From assembly GCF_963676735.1 (NCBI RefSeq), contig NZ_OY781464.1, forward strand, positions 1,769,001-1,833,000: a DNA stretch of 64,000 nucleotides. Direction: 5' to 3'. The position numbers and the translations under genes were made by a program. The notes under the pieces are model-generated. The model worked only from the letters and a program-made list of their open reading frames with translations, had not been told where the DNA came from and ran no database searches. Positions 8,716 to 17,942 of this stretch are shown here, piece by piece. Within the stretch, counting starts at the first letter, position 1; each line of letters begins with the position of its first letter. This DNA is from an uncultured Draconibacterium sp. (GTDB taxonomy: Bacteria; Bacteroidota; Bacteroidia; Bacteroidales; Prolixibacteraceae).

Positions 8716-10878
8716 ATGGAACCTAAAGATCTAAAAAACTCAGAAGAGTTAAAGCGTACGGAAAATTCTGAACTTGAAAATTCTGATGTTCAACCGAGCT
8801 CAGAAGCGACTGAAAATGTGGAAAGCGTAATAAGCACCACAAACAACGAAGGTACTGAAGAGCAAAAAGAAGTAAGTTCGGTAGAAGAACCTACTGCTGC
8901 TGCAGAAAAAGCAGAAAAACAAGAGGTAACACGGGAATCTCTTGTTAGTGAAGAAAAAGTGGAAGAAGAAGCTCCTGTTCAGGAAGAAAGTCAGGTTGTA
9001 AACCAAGAGAAGGAGGAAGAGGAACCGGATGCCAGGGAATCAACTGAGGCTACTATTGAGGCAGCTACCGAAAAAGTTGAAGAACAGCAAGAATCGACTT
9101 CTGAAGAAGATAAAAAAGAAACCAGCAAGGAGGAAAAGAAAGTAGAACGCGAACAGGTTGATTACTCAAATTTCTCTCAAATTGAGTTGGTAAACTCGCT
9201 GCGCGAACTTCTGGAAGGAGATAGCGAATTTGACATCAGAGAAGATGTTGAAGCCATTAAAGCAGTATTTTATAAAAACCTAAACGAAAACCTGGAAGAG
9301 GCTCGTAAAAAGTTTGTAGAAGCGGGTGGGGCTGAAGAAGATTTTAAAGCCGAGGAAGACCCTTACGAACCTGATATTAAAGATTTACTAAAAAAATACC
9401 GCTACATTCGTATTGAGCATAATAAAAAGTTAGAGGTAGAGAAAGAAGAAAATCTTGAAAAGAAATACGAAGTTATTGAAAAGATAAAAGGCCTGATCAA
9501 TAACGAAGAGTCGATAAACAAAACCTTTAATGAATTCCGTGATCTTCAGCGTGAATGGCGTGAAATTGGCCTCGTTCCGCAATCAAAAATGAAAGACTTA
9601 TGGGATACCTATCATTTTCATGTTGAGAACTTTTACGACTATATTAAAATTAACCGCGAATTACGCGACCTTGATTTAAAGAAAAACCTGGAAGCCAAAA
9701 TAAAACTATGCGAACGGGCAGAGGAGCTTCTTGTTGAAGAATCGTCGATATTAAAAGCTTTTAACACCCTTCAAAAATACCATGAGCAGTGGCGCGAAAT
9801 AGGCCCGGTGCCCAGAGAGCAAAAAGATGATATTTGGGAGCGTTTTAAAACTGCAACTACCAAAATAAATAAAAAACACCAGGAGTTTTTTGAAAACCGT
9901 AAAGTAGAACAAAAGAAAAATCTGGAAGCGAAAACAGCTTTATGCGAAAAAGTAGAAGAGATTGTTCAACAAGAAATCGGCAACCATAAAGAATGGGATG
10001 AAAAGTCGAAAGAACTAATTGAACTTCAAAAAGTTTGGCGCACAATTGGTTTTGCTCCCCGTAAGGACAATAACAAAATTTACGAACGTTTCCGTACAGC
10101 TTGCGATTCGTTTTTTAATGCAAAACGTGCTTTTTACGCTAAAAACAAAGAAAACCAGCAAAACAACCTGCAACTAAAAACAGATTTATGTGTACAGGCA
10201 GAATCGTTAAAAGACAGTACTGACTGGAAAAAAACCACTCAAGACTTTATTAATATACAGAAAAAATGGAAGGAAATTGGACCGGTTCCTCGTAAACATT
10301 CTGATGTATTATGGAAACGTTTTAGAGCAGCATGTGATTATTTCTTTGACAAAAAGTCGGATCATTTTTCGGATGCCGATAAAGAACAAATTGATAATCT
10401 GAAACTTAAAGAAGACCTTATCGAGGAAGTAAAGAACTTTAAACCTGTTGAGGAAACCGATAAGAACCTTGATTCATTAAAAGCCTTTCAGCGCAGATGG
10501 AGTGAAATAGGACATGTGCCATTTAAAAAGAAAGATGATATAAAGGTAGCTTTCAGAGATGCAATTAATAAATTATTTGATGATTTAAAGATTGATGATG
10601 AAAAACGTAATCTACTTAAATTCAGGAATAAGATGTCTTCTTTCTCTGAATCTTCGCGCGGACAGAACAAAATGAGAATGGAACGTGACAAGTATATGAA
10701 TAAAATGAAACAACTTGAAAACGACCTAATCTTGCTGGATAATAATATTGGATTCTTTGCAAAATCGAAAAACGCAGAATCATTGATTGAAGATGTGAAA
10801 AAGAAAATTGAAATAACGAAGCAAAAAATTGAACATCTAAAAGAAAAGATTCGTGTAATTGATGAAGTGGATGAATAA
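8716..10878 (+). CDS. DUF349 domain-containing protein
   Basis: The protein has 720 residues. Residues 1 to ~150 are strongly acidic, Glu/Ser/Thr-rich and of low complexity, and are probably disordered. After that come five copies of the DUF349 helical repeat, each marked by W-R/K/S-x-I-G-x-x-P followed by a basic W/Y-x-x-F segment (near residues 280, 360, 440, 517 and 593). The last ~100 residues are a predicted coiled coil. No signal peptide or membrane segment is visible, so it should be cytoplasmic. DUF349 proteins are conserved in Bacteroidota; a distant DUF349 protein in Actinobacteria (RsmA-like naming varies) has no agreed function, so none is assigned here. A strong terminator follows. 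Confidence 0.88.
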   Translation: MEPKDLKNSEELKRTENSELENSDVQPSSEATENVESVISTTNNEGTEEQKEVSSVEEPTAAAEKAEKQEVTRESLVSEEKVEEEAPVQEESQVVNQEKEEEEPDARESTEATIEAATEKVEEQQESTSEEDKKETSKEEKKVEREQVDYSNFSQIELVNSLRELLEGDSEFDIREDVEAIKAVFYKNLNENLEEARKKFVEAGGAEEDFKAEEDPYEPDIKDLLKKYRYIRIEHNKKLEVEKEENLEKKYEVIEKIKGLINNEESINKTFNEFRDLQREWREIGLVPQSKMKDLWDTYHFHVENFYDYIKINRELRDLDLKKNLEAKIKLCERAEELLVEESSILKAFNTLQKYHEQWREIGPVPREQKDDIWERFKTATTKINKKHQEFFENRKVEQKKNLEAKTALCEKVEEIVQQEIGNHKEWDEKSKELIELQKVWRTIGFAPRKDNNKIYERFRTACDSFFNAKRAFYAKNKENQQNNLQLKTDLCVQAESLKDSTDWKKTTQDFINIQKKWKEIGPVPRKHSDVLWKRFRAACDYFFDKKSDHFSDADKEQIDNLKLKEDLIEEVKNFKPVEETDKNLDSLKAFQRRWSEIGHVPFKKKDDIKVAFRDAINKLFDDLKIDDEKRNLLKFRNKMSSFSESSRGQNKMRMERDKYMNKMKQLENDLILLDNNIGFFAKSKNAESLIEDVKKKIEITKQKIEHLKEKIRVIDEVDE

Positions 10879-10900
10879 TTATTATAATAGAAGTAATTAT

Positions 10901-10926
10901 AAAGCCGGCAATTTGTCGGCTTTTTT
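10901..10926 (+). terminator. Rho-independent terminator after DUF349 gene
   Basis: AAAGCCG pairs with CGGCTTT around a short loop and runs into TTTTTT at 10920-10926, 23 nt after the stop codon. Confidence 0.85.
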
Positions 10927-11272
10927 AATGGCATTTATTATATAAATTAAACTTCCTGAGAATCGCATATTTTTTTACTTTCTGTAAGGTATTTCAGGAA
11001 GCACATTCTAAAGCATCGGCCGGTGTTGTGCTATTCACCTGAGCAGCAGTAAGCGAAGAATGAGCGCAGACATAATATTTAATTATAGGAAAAACCATGC
11101 CAGGAAGCACTTTATAAACTTTTACATAAAATCTGAACCGTTATCGGACTTGCAGCTGCGATAACTGATTTTATGCAAACTAGCAAAACTAGCCGTATTA
11201 ACCCTAGAATTCCAGATTATCAAATATATGCGTTTGTCCTATAATTGATATTATGTTTATTTGAGTTCATGT
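10927..11272. other. Gene-free spacer between two terminators
   Basis: About 345 bp lie between the DUF349 terminator and the terminator of the convergent TPR gene. There is no convincing ORF. The 10-mer CAGGAAGCAC occurs twice (10995-11004 and 11101-11110), and a long two-part hairpin lies at 11125-11175. The stretch could be a degraded small mobile element or an unannotated RNA. Confidence 0.5.
11125..11175. repeat. Two-segment perfect inverted repeat (hairpin)
   Basis: CATAAAATC (11125-11133) pairs with GATTTTATG (11167-11175). Inside it GTTATCG (11140-11146) pairs with CGATAAC (11159-11165). The 12-nt apical loop contains the palindrome GCAGCTGC partly overlapping the stem. There is no T-run, so it is not a standard terminator. 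Confidence 0.6.
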
Positions 11273-11298
11273 AAAAAAAGGAGAGCGAGCCCTCCTTT
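11273..11298 (-). terminator. Terminator of the TPR protein gene
   Basis: On the minus strand AAAGGAG pairs with CTCCTTT around an 8-nt loop and is followed by further T residues. It starts 9 nt beyond the stop codon of the minus-strand gene. Confidence 0.8.
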
Positions 11299-11306
11299 AG
11301 TATTAA

Positions 11307-12482
11307 TTATTGTCCTAACTTTTCAAGAATTTCATTGTACTTATCCATGTTTTTCATTCGGTAATACAAATTCTTCAATGATTCAAGAGTCATCTCGTCA
11401 TCAGGATTTAGTTCACGACATTTTTCCATAAATGGCAACGACTTTTCAAACCATACGTCTGCTTTCTTTAATTCAGCTTCGTATTTTTCATTTTCGTTAG
11501 CTGGCACTGCATTTGCAACTTCAATCTGTTTTACACCTTTGTTGTAATAAAGTGCACCTAAGTTATAGTATGAATTAAAGAAAGTTGGATCAACCTCAGT
11601 TGCTTTTTTGTACGCTTCTACAGCGTTCTCTTCTTCACCAAATTTTTCGTACAAGGCGCCTTTAGCAAAATAATAAGTAACATTGTTCGGATCCTGTTGA
11701 ATCGCCATTTCCAAATATTTCAATGCTTCTTCATTTTGTCCCATTTTCATGTAAAGATCAATCATGTTTGTCAAAACACCATTGTCTTCAGGGTATTTCT
11801 CAAAACCTTCCTGAACCGCCTTTAAAGCATTTACTGTATCCTGCATTTGTATGTATGATTCAGAAATCAAGGCATACGTTCTGGCTCCGTTATATCCGTG
11901 TTTTGCAGCTTCACCATAATACTGTACAGCTTTTTCGAAATTTTTTGCATTAAAAGCCGCTAGTCCTGAGTTAAACAAAATCACAGTGTCAACAGCATTC
12001 GGATTATCTTCTTTTACAACAGGAATTTCCTGAATATCCAATATCTGCTCAAATGATTTTAATGCCAGTTCATAATCATTGTCATTAAAAGCTTCAACAG
12101 CCTGATTGGTTAAATCGTTGGTTAACAGTGTTAATTTTATTTTTACACTTTTGCTGAATTTGTCTTTTTCGTCAAGTTCCAATGCTTTTTTGTATGATTC
12201 TAAAGCCACAGATAGCGGATCGTTGCTTAATGCTTTAATTTTAGCATCCTGACTCGCAAAAACTGCCTGATAGATCTCTCCTCTTACTTCCCATGTTTTT
12301 GGCCAAGGAATTGATTTTTCAGCTTTCTCATTTGAAGCATCTACGGCTTCTTCAATGGCTTCTAAAGCCTTATCCAACTTTCCGGTGTCTTTCAAATTCT
12401 GAGCACTGGTAACTTTTCCTTTCTGTGCAAATACCACAGAAGCGCTAATTACCAGGACTAATAGAATAATAGTTTTTTTCAT
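11307..12482 (-). CDS. Secreted tetratricopeptide-repeat protein
   Basis: The protein has 391 residues with a typical Sec signal peptide, MKKTIILLVLVISASVVFAQ, predicted to be cut after VFA. The mature part is a chain of TPR-like helices. Clear repeats include NSGLAAFNAKNFEKAVQYYG (~170-190), EALKYLEMAIQQDPNNVTYY (~252-271) and ENAVEAYKKATEVDPTFFNS (~285-304), with the TPR consensus A/G-Y and D-P-x-x positions. It is therefore periplasmic or bound to the outer-membrane inner face and acts as a protein-interaction scaffold. Partners cannot be inferred, because gyrA upstream is on the same strand but 118 bp away with its own promoter signals between them. Confidence 0.87.
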   Translation of the reverse strand: MKKTIILLVLVISASVVFAQKGKVTSAQNLKDTGKLDKALEAIEEAVDASNEKAEKSIPWPKTWEVRGEIYQAVFASQDAKIKALSNDPLSVALESYKKALELDEKDKFSKSVKIKLTLLTNDLTNQAVEAFNDNDYELALKSFEQILDIQEIPVVKEDNPNAVDTVILFNSGLAAFNAKNFEKAVQYYGEAAKHGYNGARTYALISESYIQMQDTVNALKAVQEGFEKYPEDNGVLTNMIDLYMKMGQNEEALKYLEMAIQQDPNNVTYYFAKGALYEKFGEEENAVEAYKKATEVDPTFFNSYYNLGALYYNKGVKQIEVANAVPANENEKYEAELKKADVWFEKSLPFMEKCRELNPDDEMTLESLKNLYYRMKNMDKYNEILEKLGQ

Positions 12483-12546
12483 TTTATACTTATTTAAAAT
12501 TTTAATATATCGTTTATAACTTAACTATAAAGCGTATTTACGGCCA

Positions 12547-12575
12547 CAAAAATATATGTTTTCAAATTTTATCAA
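12547..12575 (-). promoter_or_regulatory. Candidate promoter of the TPR gene
   Basis: On the minus strand TTG (12573-12575) is followed after 18 nt by TATTTTTG (12547-12554), one base short of the usual spacing. It sits 65 nt upstream of the ATG and downstream of the gyrA stop codon. Confidence 0.4.
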
Positions 12576-12600
12576 AATAACGTGAATAATAATATTTAAT

Positions 12601-15114
12601 TTATTCTTGTTCTAAGTTATTTTCTTCAGTATCAATATCTTCAGCATCACCTTCAGTAAGATCCTCGGCAGTTTCCTCTTCCACTGCTATTCGGGCTACT
12701 GAAGCAATTCTGTCTTCTTCTCTCAAATTAATTACACGCACTCCCTGAGTTGCTCTTCCGAGAACAGAAATGGTATTAACTGCCAGGCGTATGGTAATTC
12801 CTTTTTGAGTAATGATCATTAGATCATTATCGTCCGAAACACTCTTGATGGCAACCAATTCTCCTGTTTTTTCAGTTACATTCATTGTTTTTACACCTTT
12901 TCCTCCCCGATTGGTAACACGGTAATCATCAATTTTAGAGCGTTTTCCATATCCTTTTTCAGCAACTACCAGGATATCTTCATTCTCATCCATTACACAA
13001 ACCATACCAATTACTTCATCATTCTCGTGGCCAAGAGTAATTCCTCGTACTCCGGAAGCTGTTCTTCCAATTGCACGAACAATACTTTCGTTGAAACGAA
13101 TAGCCTTTCCTGAGCGCACAGCGAGCATGACTTCGCTGCTACCATTTGTAAGTCGAGCTTCAAGTAACTGGTCACCTTCTTTAATTGTAATGGCATTAAC
13201 ACCATTTTGTCGCGGACGGGAATAAGCTTCAAGAGTTGTTTTTTTGATGATTCCTTTTTTGGTGGCAAGTATGATATAGTTATTATTGATAAATTCCTGA
13301 TCTGCCAATGTTCGAACTTTAATAAAAGCCAACACCTTATCATCAGATTCAATATTAAGTATATTCTGAATTGCCCTGCCTTTTGATGCGCGTGTTCCTT
13401 CCGGTATTTCGTACACTTTTAACCAGAAACATTTACCTTTTTCAGTAAATAATAACAACGTATTATGCATCGATGCAATAATAATGTGTTCGAGGAAGTC
13501 TTCATCGCGGGTGGTACTACCTTTTGATCCTACTCCTCCCCTTCCCTGTGTACGGAACTCTGCTAATGGGGTACGTTTTATATAACCAAGGTGAGAAATT
13601 GTGATTACCATTTCTTCATCGGCATAAAAATCCTCAGGATTAAATTCTTCGGCATTAGGAACTACCTCTGTTCTGCGCTCATCACCATATTTATCCTTAA
13701 TTTCCTGCAATTCCTCTTTAACTATGTCCATTCGCATTTCAAAGCTTTCAAGAATTGCTTTCAGGTGTTCAATCTGAGTCATTATTTCATCGTATTCTTT
13801 ACGCAGCTTGTCTTGTTCCAGTCCGGTTAACTGACGCAAGCGCATTTCTACAATGGCACGTGACTGAATATCACTAAGTTCGAAACGTTCAATCAGTTTA
13901 TTACGCGCTTCTTCTGGAGTAGAAGACGCGCGAATAATTGCAATAACTTCATCAATGTTATCACTCGCAATAATTAAACCTTCCAGTATGTGTGCACGCT
14001 TTTCAGCTTGCTCCAACTCGTATTGAGTTCGACGTGTTACCACCTCGTGTCTGTGCTCAACAAAGTGCTTGATCAGGTCTTTTAGGTTCAATATTTTCGG
14101 ACGACCATGTACTAGTGCAATGTTATTTACACTAAAAGAGGTTTGAAGTTGGGTATATTTGTACAACTTATTTAAAACTACATTGCTCATGGCATCGCGT
14201 TTTAAATCGTACACTACACGCATTCCTTCGCGGTCTGACTCATCGTTTACGTTTGAAATTCCCTCAATCTTTTTTTCGTTAACCAGATCGGCAGTTTTTT
14301 GAATCATTTCTGCACGGTTAACCATGTATGGAATTTCGGTCACAACAATCTTCTCACGACCGCCTTCATTCTCAATATGCGCTTTACCTCTTATAACAAC
14401 ACGTCCTTTACCTGTCTCGTAGGCATCTTTAACTCCCTGATAACCATAAATTATACCTCCGGTTGGAAAATCAGGAGCTTTAATGATTTCAATCAACTCT
14501 TCCATTTCAATATCGTTGTTGTCGATATAAGCGATGGTAGCGTCAATTGTGTCACTTAAATTATGAGGTGGCATATTTGTAGCCATTCCTACTGCAATTC
14601 CTGATGCACCATTAATGAGCAACTGCGGAATTTTTGTTGGTAATACGGTGGGTTCACTTAAAGACTCATCGAAGTTGGGCTGAAAATCAACAGTATTCTT
14701 ATCTAGATCTGCGAGTGTTTCTTCCGAAATTTTCGACATTCTTGCCTCGGTGTAACGCATAGCTGCCGGACTGTCACCATCAACAGACCCAAAGTTTCCC
14801 TGTCCGTCGACCATTGGATAACGCAACGACCAATCCTGCGCCATACGCACCATCGTAAAATAAACTGATGAATCACCATGGGGGTGATACTTACCAAGTA
14901 CCTCTCCAACAATCCTGGCTGATTTCTTATATGGACGATTAGACAATATTCCTAATTCGTGCATACCAAACAAAACCCGGCGGTGTACCGGTTTAAATCC
15001 ATCGCGTACATCAGGTAGTGCACGCGAAACAATTACCGACATTGAATAATCAATATAGGCAGATTTCATCTGCTCCTCAATGTTTATTCTGATAATCTTT
15101 TCACCTTCTGTCAT
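12601..15114 (-). CDS. gyrA: DNA gyrase subunit A
   Basis: The protein has 837 residues from the ATG at 15114. That start is chosen because AAAGGAG sits 5 nt upstream and an in-frame TTG at 15129 lies before it. It forms the A2B2 gyrase that introduces negative supercoils. The breakage-reunion domain shows ALPDVRDGFKPVHRRVLFGM, the quinolone-determining region YHPHGDSSVYFTMVRMAQ, and RYTEARMS with the catalytic tyrosine. The C-terminal pinwheel has six-blade motifs. The GyrA box reads QGRGGVG, a variant of Q-R/K-R-G-G-R/K-G. The tail is acidic (EEETAEDLTEGDAEDIDTEE). Ser is kept at the position equivalent to Ser83 of E. coli; Phe stands at the position of Asp87. Confidence 0.97.
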   Translation of the reverse strand: MTEGEKIIRINIEEQMKSAYIDYSMSVIVSRALPDVRDGFKPVHRRVLFGMHELGILSNRPYKKSARIVGEVLGKYHPHGDSSVYFTMVRMAQDWSLRYPMVDGQGNFGSVDGDSPAAMRYTEARMSKISEETLADLDKNTVDFQPNFDESLSEPTVLPTKIPQLLINGASGIAVGMATNMPPHNLSDTIDATIAYIDNNDIEMEELIEIIKAPDFPTGGIIYGYQGVKDAYETGKGRVVIRGKAHIENEGGREKIVVTEIPYMVNRAEMIQKTADLVNEKKIEGISNVNDESDREGMRVVYDLKRDAMSNVVLNKLYKYTQLQTSFSVNNIALVHGRPKILNLKDLIKHFVEHRHEVVTRRTQYELEQAEKRAHILEGLIIASDNIDEVIAIIRASSTPEEARNKLIERFELSDIQSRAIVEMRLRQLTGLEQDKLRKEYDEIMTQIEHLKAILESFEMRMDIVKEELQEIKDKYGDERRTEVVPNAEEFNPEDFYADEEMVITISHLGYIKRTPLAEFRTQGRGGVGSKGSTTRDEDFLEHIIIASMHNTLLLFTEKGKCFWLKVYEIPEGTRASKGRAIQNILNIESDDKVLAFIKVRTLADQEFINNNYIILATKKGIIKKTTLEAYSRPRQNGVNAITIKEGDQLLEARLTNGSSEVMLAVRSGKAIRFNESIVRAIGRTASGVRGITLGHENDEVIGMVCVMDENEDILVVAEKGYGKRSKIDDYRVTNRGGKGVKTMNVTEKTGELVAIKSVSDDNDLMIITQKGITIRLAVNTISVLGRATQGVRVINLREEDRIASVARIAVEEETAEDLTEGDAEDIDTEENNLEQE

Positions 15115-15378
15115 TATATCTCCTTTCAAAATAAATTATCACTAAAAAAGACCCACAAAAATAGTAAAATCATTCTTGTAAAGCGCATATTTGTTAGCGT
15201 TTTACAATCTTTTGATAAGAAGATATTAACAATTCAACTGTCAAAAATTCATGATGTTTTCGTTACATTTGATAACTTCTGTCATTTCTGTGTATCCTCG
15301 CTGCTAATTTTATTTAATTTAGTGTTTCAACCTTTTAGGAATAGTATTTGTTGAAACGAGTAAAAAGGAAATTTATAT

Positions 15379-17901
15379 ATGGATTCACAATTTTCACCAA
15401 GAATAAAAGACATTATTGGGTACAGCCGGGAAGAGGCCATACGTTTAGGAAATGATTACATTGGCCAGGAACACCTCTTTTTAGGAATTTTAAGAGAAGG
15501 AGAAGGTACCGCTACAGACATTCTGGAGAACCTCGGAATTGACCTGGTAGAAGTTAAAAAACTGATCGAAAACAAAGTTCGCACGGATAAAGATATTAAT
15601 CAGAAAGCAGATTTAATTATGCTTAAATCAACGGAGAAAACCTTGAAGCTGATTTATCTTGAAGCCCGTTCGTTTAAAAGTGCAACGGCGAATAGCGGAC
15701 ATTTACTGTTGGCCATTTTAAAAGATAATGATAGCCTTGTTACCCAATTACTGGTTGAAATGGGCATCAACTACTACATGGTTAAATCGCAACTGCAAGA
15801 CTACAAACAACCAGAGGCAAAATCTGATTTTCCGGAGAGCGAAGATGATGAACCGGCAGAAGGTTTTGGGAAAGGACCATCGGGCAGTCAGGGAGCAAAA
15901 AAAGGAGCCGGTGCAAAATCAGATACACCTGTGCTCGATAATTTTGGAATTGATATTACCAAACTGGCAGAAGAGAATAGTCTTGATCCGATTGTAGGAA
16001 GAGAAAAAGAAATTGAACGCCTGGCTCAGATTCTAAGTAGAAGAAAAAAGAATAATCCAATCTTAATCGGCGAACCCGGTGTTGGAAAATCAGCAATAGC
16101 TGAAGGACTTGCATTGCGCATTGTAAGCAAGAAAGTATCGCGTATTCTTTTTGATAAACGTGTAGTAAGCCTCGACATTGCTTCAATCGTGGCAGGCACA
16201 AAATACCGCGGACAATTTGAAGAACGAATGAAAGCCATATTAAACGAGCTTTCAAAAGTTAATAATGTCATTCTCTTTATCGACGAAATTCATACTATTG
16301 TTGGAGCTGGTGGAGCTACAGGTTCGCTTGATGCCGCCAACATGTTAAAACCTGCCTTGGCCAGAGGCGATATTCAATGCATTGGTGCAACTACCCTGGA
16401 TGAGTACCGTCAGCAGATAGAGAAAGACGGCGCTTTGGAACGTCGTTTTCAGAAAGTTATGGTTGACCCAACTTCTATTGACGAAACCATTGAAATTTTG
16501 CACAATATTAAGGAACGATATGAAGAACATCATAACGTAACTTTTACACCGGAAGCAATTGAAAGCTGTGTTAAACTAACTGCCCGGTATATTACCGACA
16601 GGTATTTACCAGACAAAGCTATCGATGCTCTTGATGAAGCTGGTTCCCGTGTTCATATTTCAAATATTAATGTTCCGGACAATATTGTAAAGCTGGAGGA
16701 GAAGATAGAAAAAACAAAGGAAGAGAAAATTACGGCAGTAAAAAGCCAAAATTTTGAATTGGCTGCAAACTACCGGGATAAGGAAAAAAATCTGCTCACC
16801 TTGCTGGAAGATGCAAAGGAACAATGGGAAAAAGATCTGCTAAACCATCGTGAAACTGTTGACGAACACAAAGTTGCCGAAGTTGTAGCAATGATGTCTG
16901 GCATTCCCGTTCAACGAATTGCCCAGGCAGAAGGCAAGCGTTTAATGAACATGGGTACCGACCTTAAAGGAAAAGTTGTTGGCCAGGAAGAAGCGATAGC
17001 AAAGATTGTTAAAGCCATACAGCGTAACCGGGCCGGACTAAAAGATCCGAACCGACCAATTGGAACTTTTATCTTTCTTGGACCAACGGGTGTTGGAAAA
17101 ACCCAACTTGCCAAAGTGTTAACAAAATATTTGTTCGACAACCTCGATTCGTTGATTCGAATAGATATGAGCGAATACATGGAGAAATTTGCAGTGTCGC
17201 GTTTGGTTGGAGCGCCTCCGGGATATGTTGGCTACGAAGAAGGCGGGCAATTAACAGAAAAAGTAAGAAGAAAACCTTACTCGGTTGTATTATTGGATGA
17301 AATTGAAAAAGCACACCCCGATGTATTCAACATTTTACTGCAGTTAATGGACGAAGGACGGCTAACTGACAGTTTAGGCAGAAATGTTGATTTTAGAAAT
17401 ACCATTGTTATTATGACTTCTAACATTGGTTCGCGTCAGTTAAAAGACTTTGGCAGAGGAGTTGGTTTTTCTACGGCTAAAACACCCGAAGAAGAAAACG
17501 AACATGCCAAATATATTATTCAAAAAGCACTAAAAAAGGCTTTTGCACCAGAATTCTTAAACAGAATTGATGATGTGGTAATGTTTAACCAACTGGAAAA
17601 GAAACATATCCACAGTATTATTGATATTGAGATTGAAGATTTATACAAGCGCGTTGAAGCACTAAATTATAAATTAAAAATATCGCCGGCAGCAAAAGAT
17701 TTTATTGCTGAAAAAGGATACGATCCTCAATTTGGTGCACGACCTCTTAAAAGAGCTATTCAGAAATACCTGGAAGACGAAATGGCCGAGATTATAATTA
17801 AAGCATCGATTACTGAAGGAGATACAATATCAGTAGGTTTTGATAAGAAAAACGACAAATTGCAAATGAGAATTTTGTCGAAGAAAAAGGCACTCAACTA
17901 A
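15379..17901 (+). CDS. clpC: ATP-dependent Clp protease ATP-binding subunit ClpC
   Basis: The protein has 840 residues and the full ClpC/MecB layout. A double Clp-N domain (1-~150) is followed by a Gly/Ser/Ala-rich linker. AAA1 has Walker A GEPGVGKS (~230) and Walker B VILFIDEIHT. A UVR-type middle segment lies near 455 (NFELAANYRDKEKNLLTLLE). AAA2 has GPTGVGKT (~569) and VVLLDEIEKAHPDVF. The Clp-C small domain ends with GARPLKRAIQKYLED. The protein is a hexameric unfoldase that feeds ClpP in protein quality control. I did not spot the ClpP-contacting loop with certainty. It is divergent from gyrA; the 264-bp spacer contains TACATTTG at 15264-15271 as a weak -7 candidate. Confidence 0.95.
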   Translation: MDSQFSPRIKDIIGYSREEAIRLGNDYIGQEHLFLGILREGEGTATDILENLGIDLVEVKKLIENKVRTDKDINQKADLIMLKSTEKTLKLIYLEARSFKSATANSGHLLLAILKDNDSLVTQLLVEMGINYYMVKSQLQDYKQPEAKSDFPESEDDEPAEGFGKGPSGSQGAKKGAGAKSDTPVLDNFGIDITKLAEENSLDPIVGREKEIERLAQILSRRKKNNPILIGEPGVGKSAIAEGLALRIVSKKVSRILFDKRVVSLDIASIVAGTKYRGQFEERMKAILNELSKVNNVILFIDEIHTIVGAGGATGSLDAANMLKPALARGDIQCIGATTLDEYRQQIEKDGALERRFQKVMVDPTSIDETIEILHNIKERYEEHHNVTFTPEAIESCVKLTARYITDRYLPDKAIDALDEAGSRVHISNINVPDNIVKLEEKIEKTKEEKITAVKSQNFELAANYRDKEKNLLTLLEDAKEQWEKDLLNHRETVDEHKVAEVVAMMSGIPVQRIAQAEGKRLMNMGTDLKGKVVGQEEAIAKIVKAIQRNRAGLKDPNRPIGTFIFLGPTGVGKTQLAKVLTKYLFDNLDSLIRIDMSEYMEKFAVSRLVGAPPGYVGYEEGGQLTEKVRRKPYSVVLLDEIEKAHPDVFNILLQLMDEGRLTDSLGRNVDFRNTIVIMTSNIGSRQLKDFGRGVGFSTAKTPEEENEHAKYIIQKALKKAFAPEFLNRIDDVVMFNQLEKKHIHSIIDIEIEDLYKRVEALNYKLKISPAAKDFIAEKGYDPQFGARPLKRAIQKYLEDEMAEIIIKASITEGDTISVGFDKKNDKLQMRILSKKKALN

Positions 17902-17912
17902 ATAATTGATAA

Positions 17913-17942
17913 TAAAAAAGAAGGTTTTCACCTTCTTTTTTT
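17913..17942. terminator. Bidirectional terminator between convergent genes
   Basis: AAAAAAGAAGG pairs with CCTTCTTTTTT around the loop TTTTCA. A and T runs on both sides serve clpC and the convergent phosphatase gene, whose stop codon overlaps the T-run. Confidence 0.85.

Noticed and set aside
10488..10934. 148-codon minus-strand frame
   Set aside because: It is antisense to the DUF349 coding sequence, is rich in Ser/Phe/Ile from reversed Lys/Glu codons, and overlaps the terminator.
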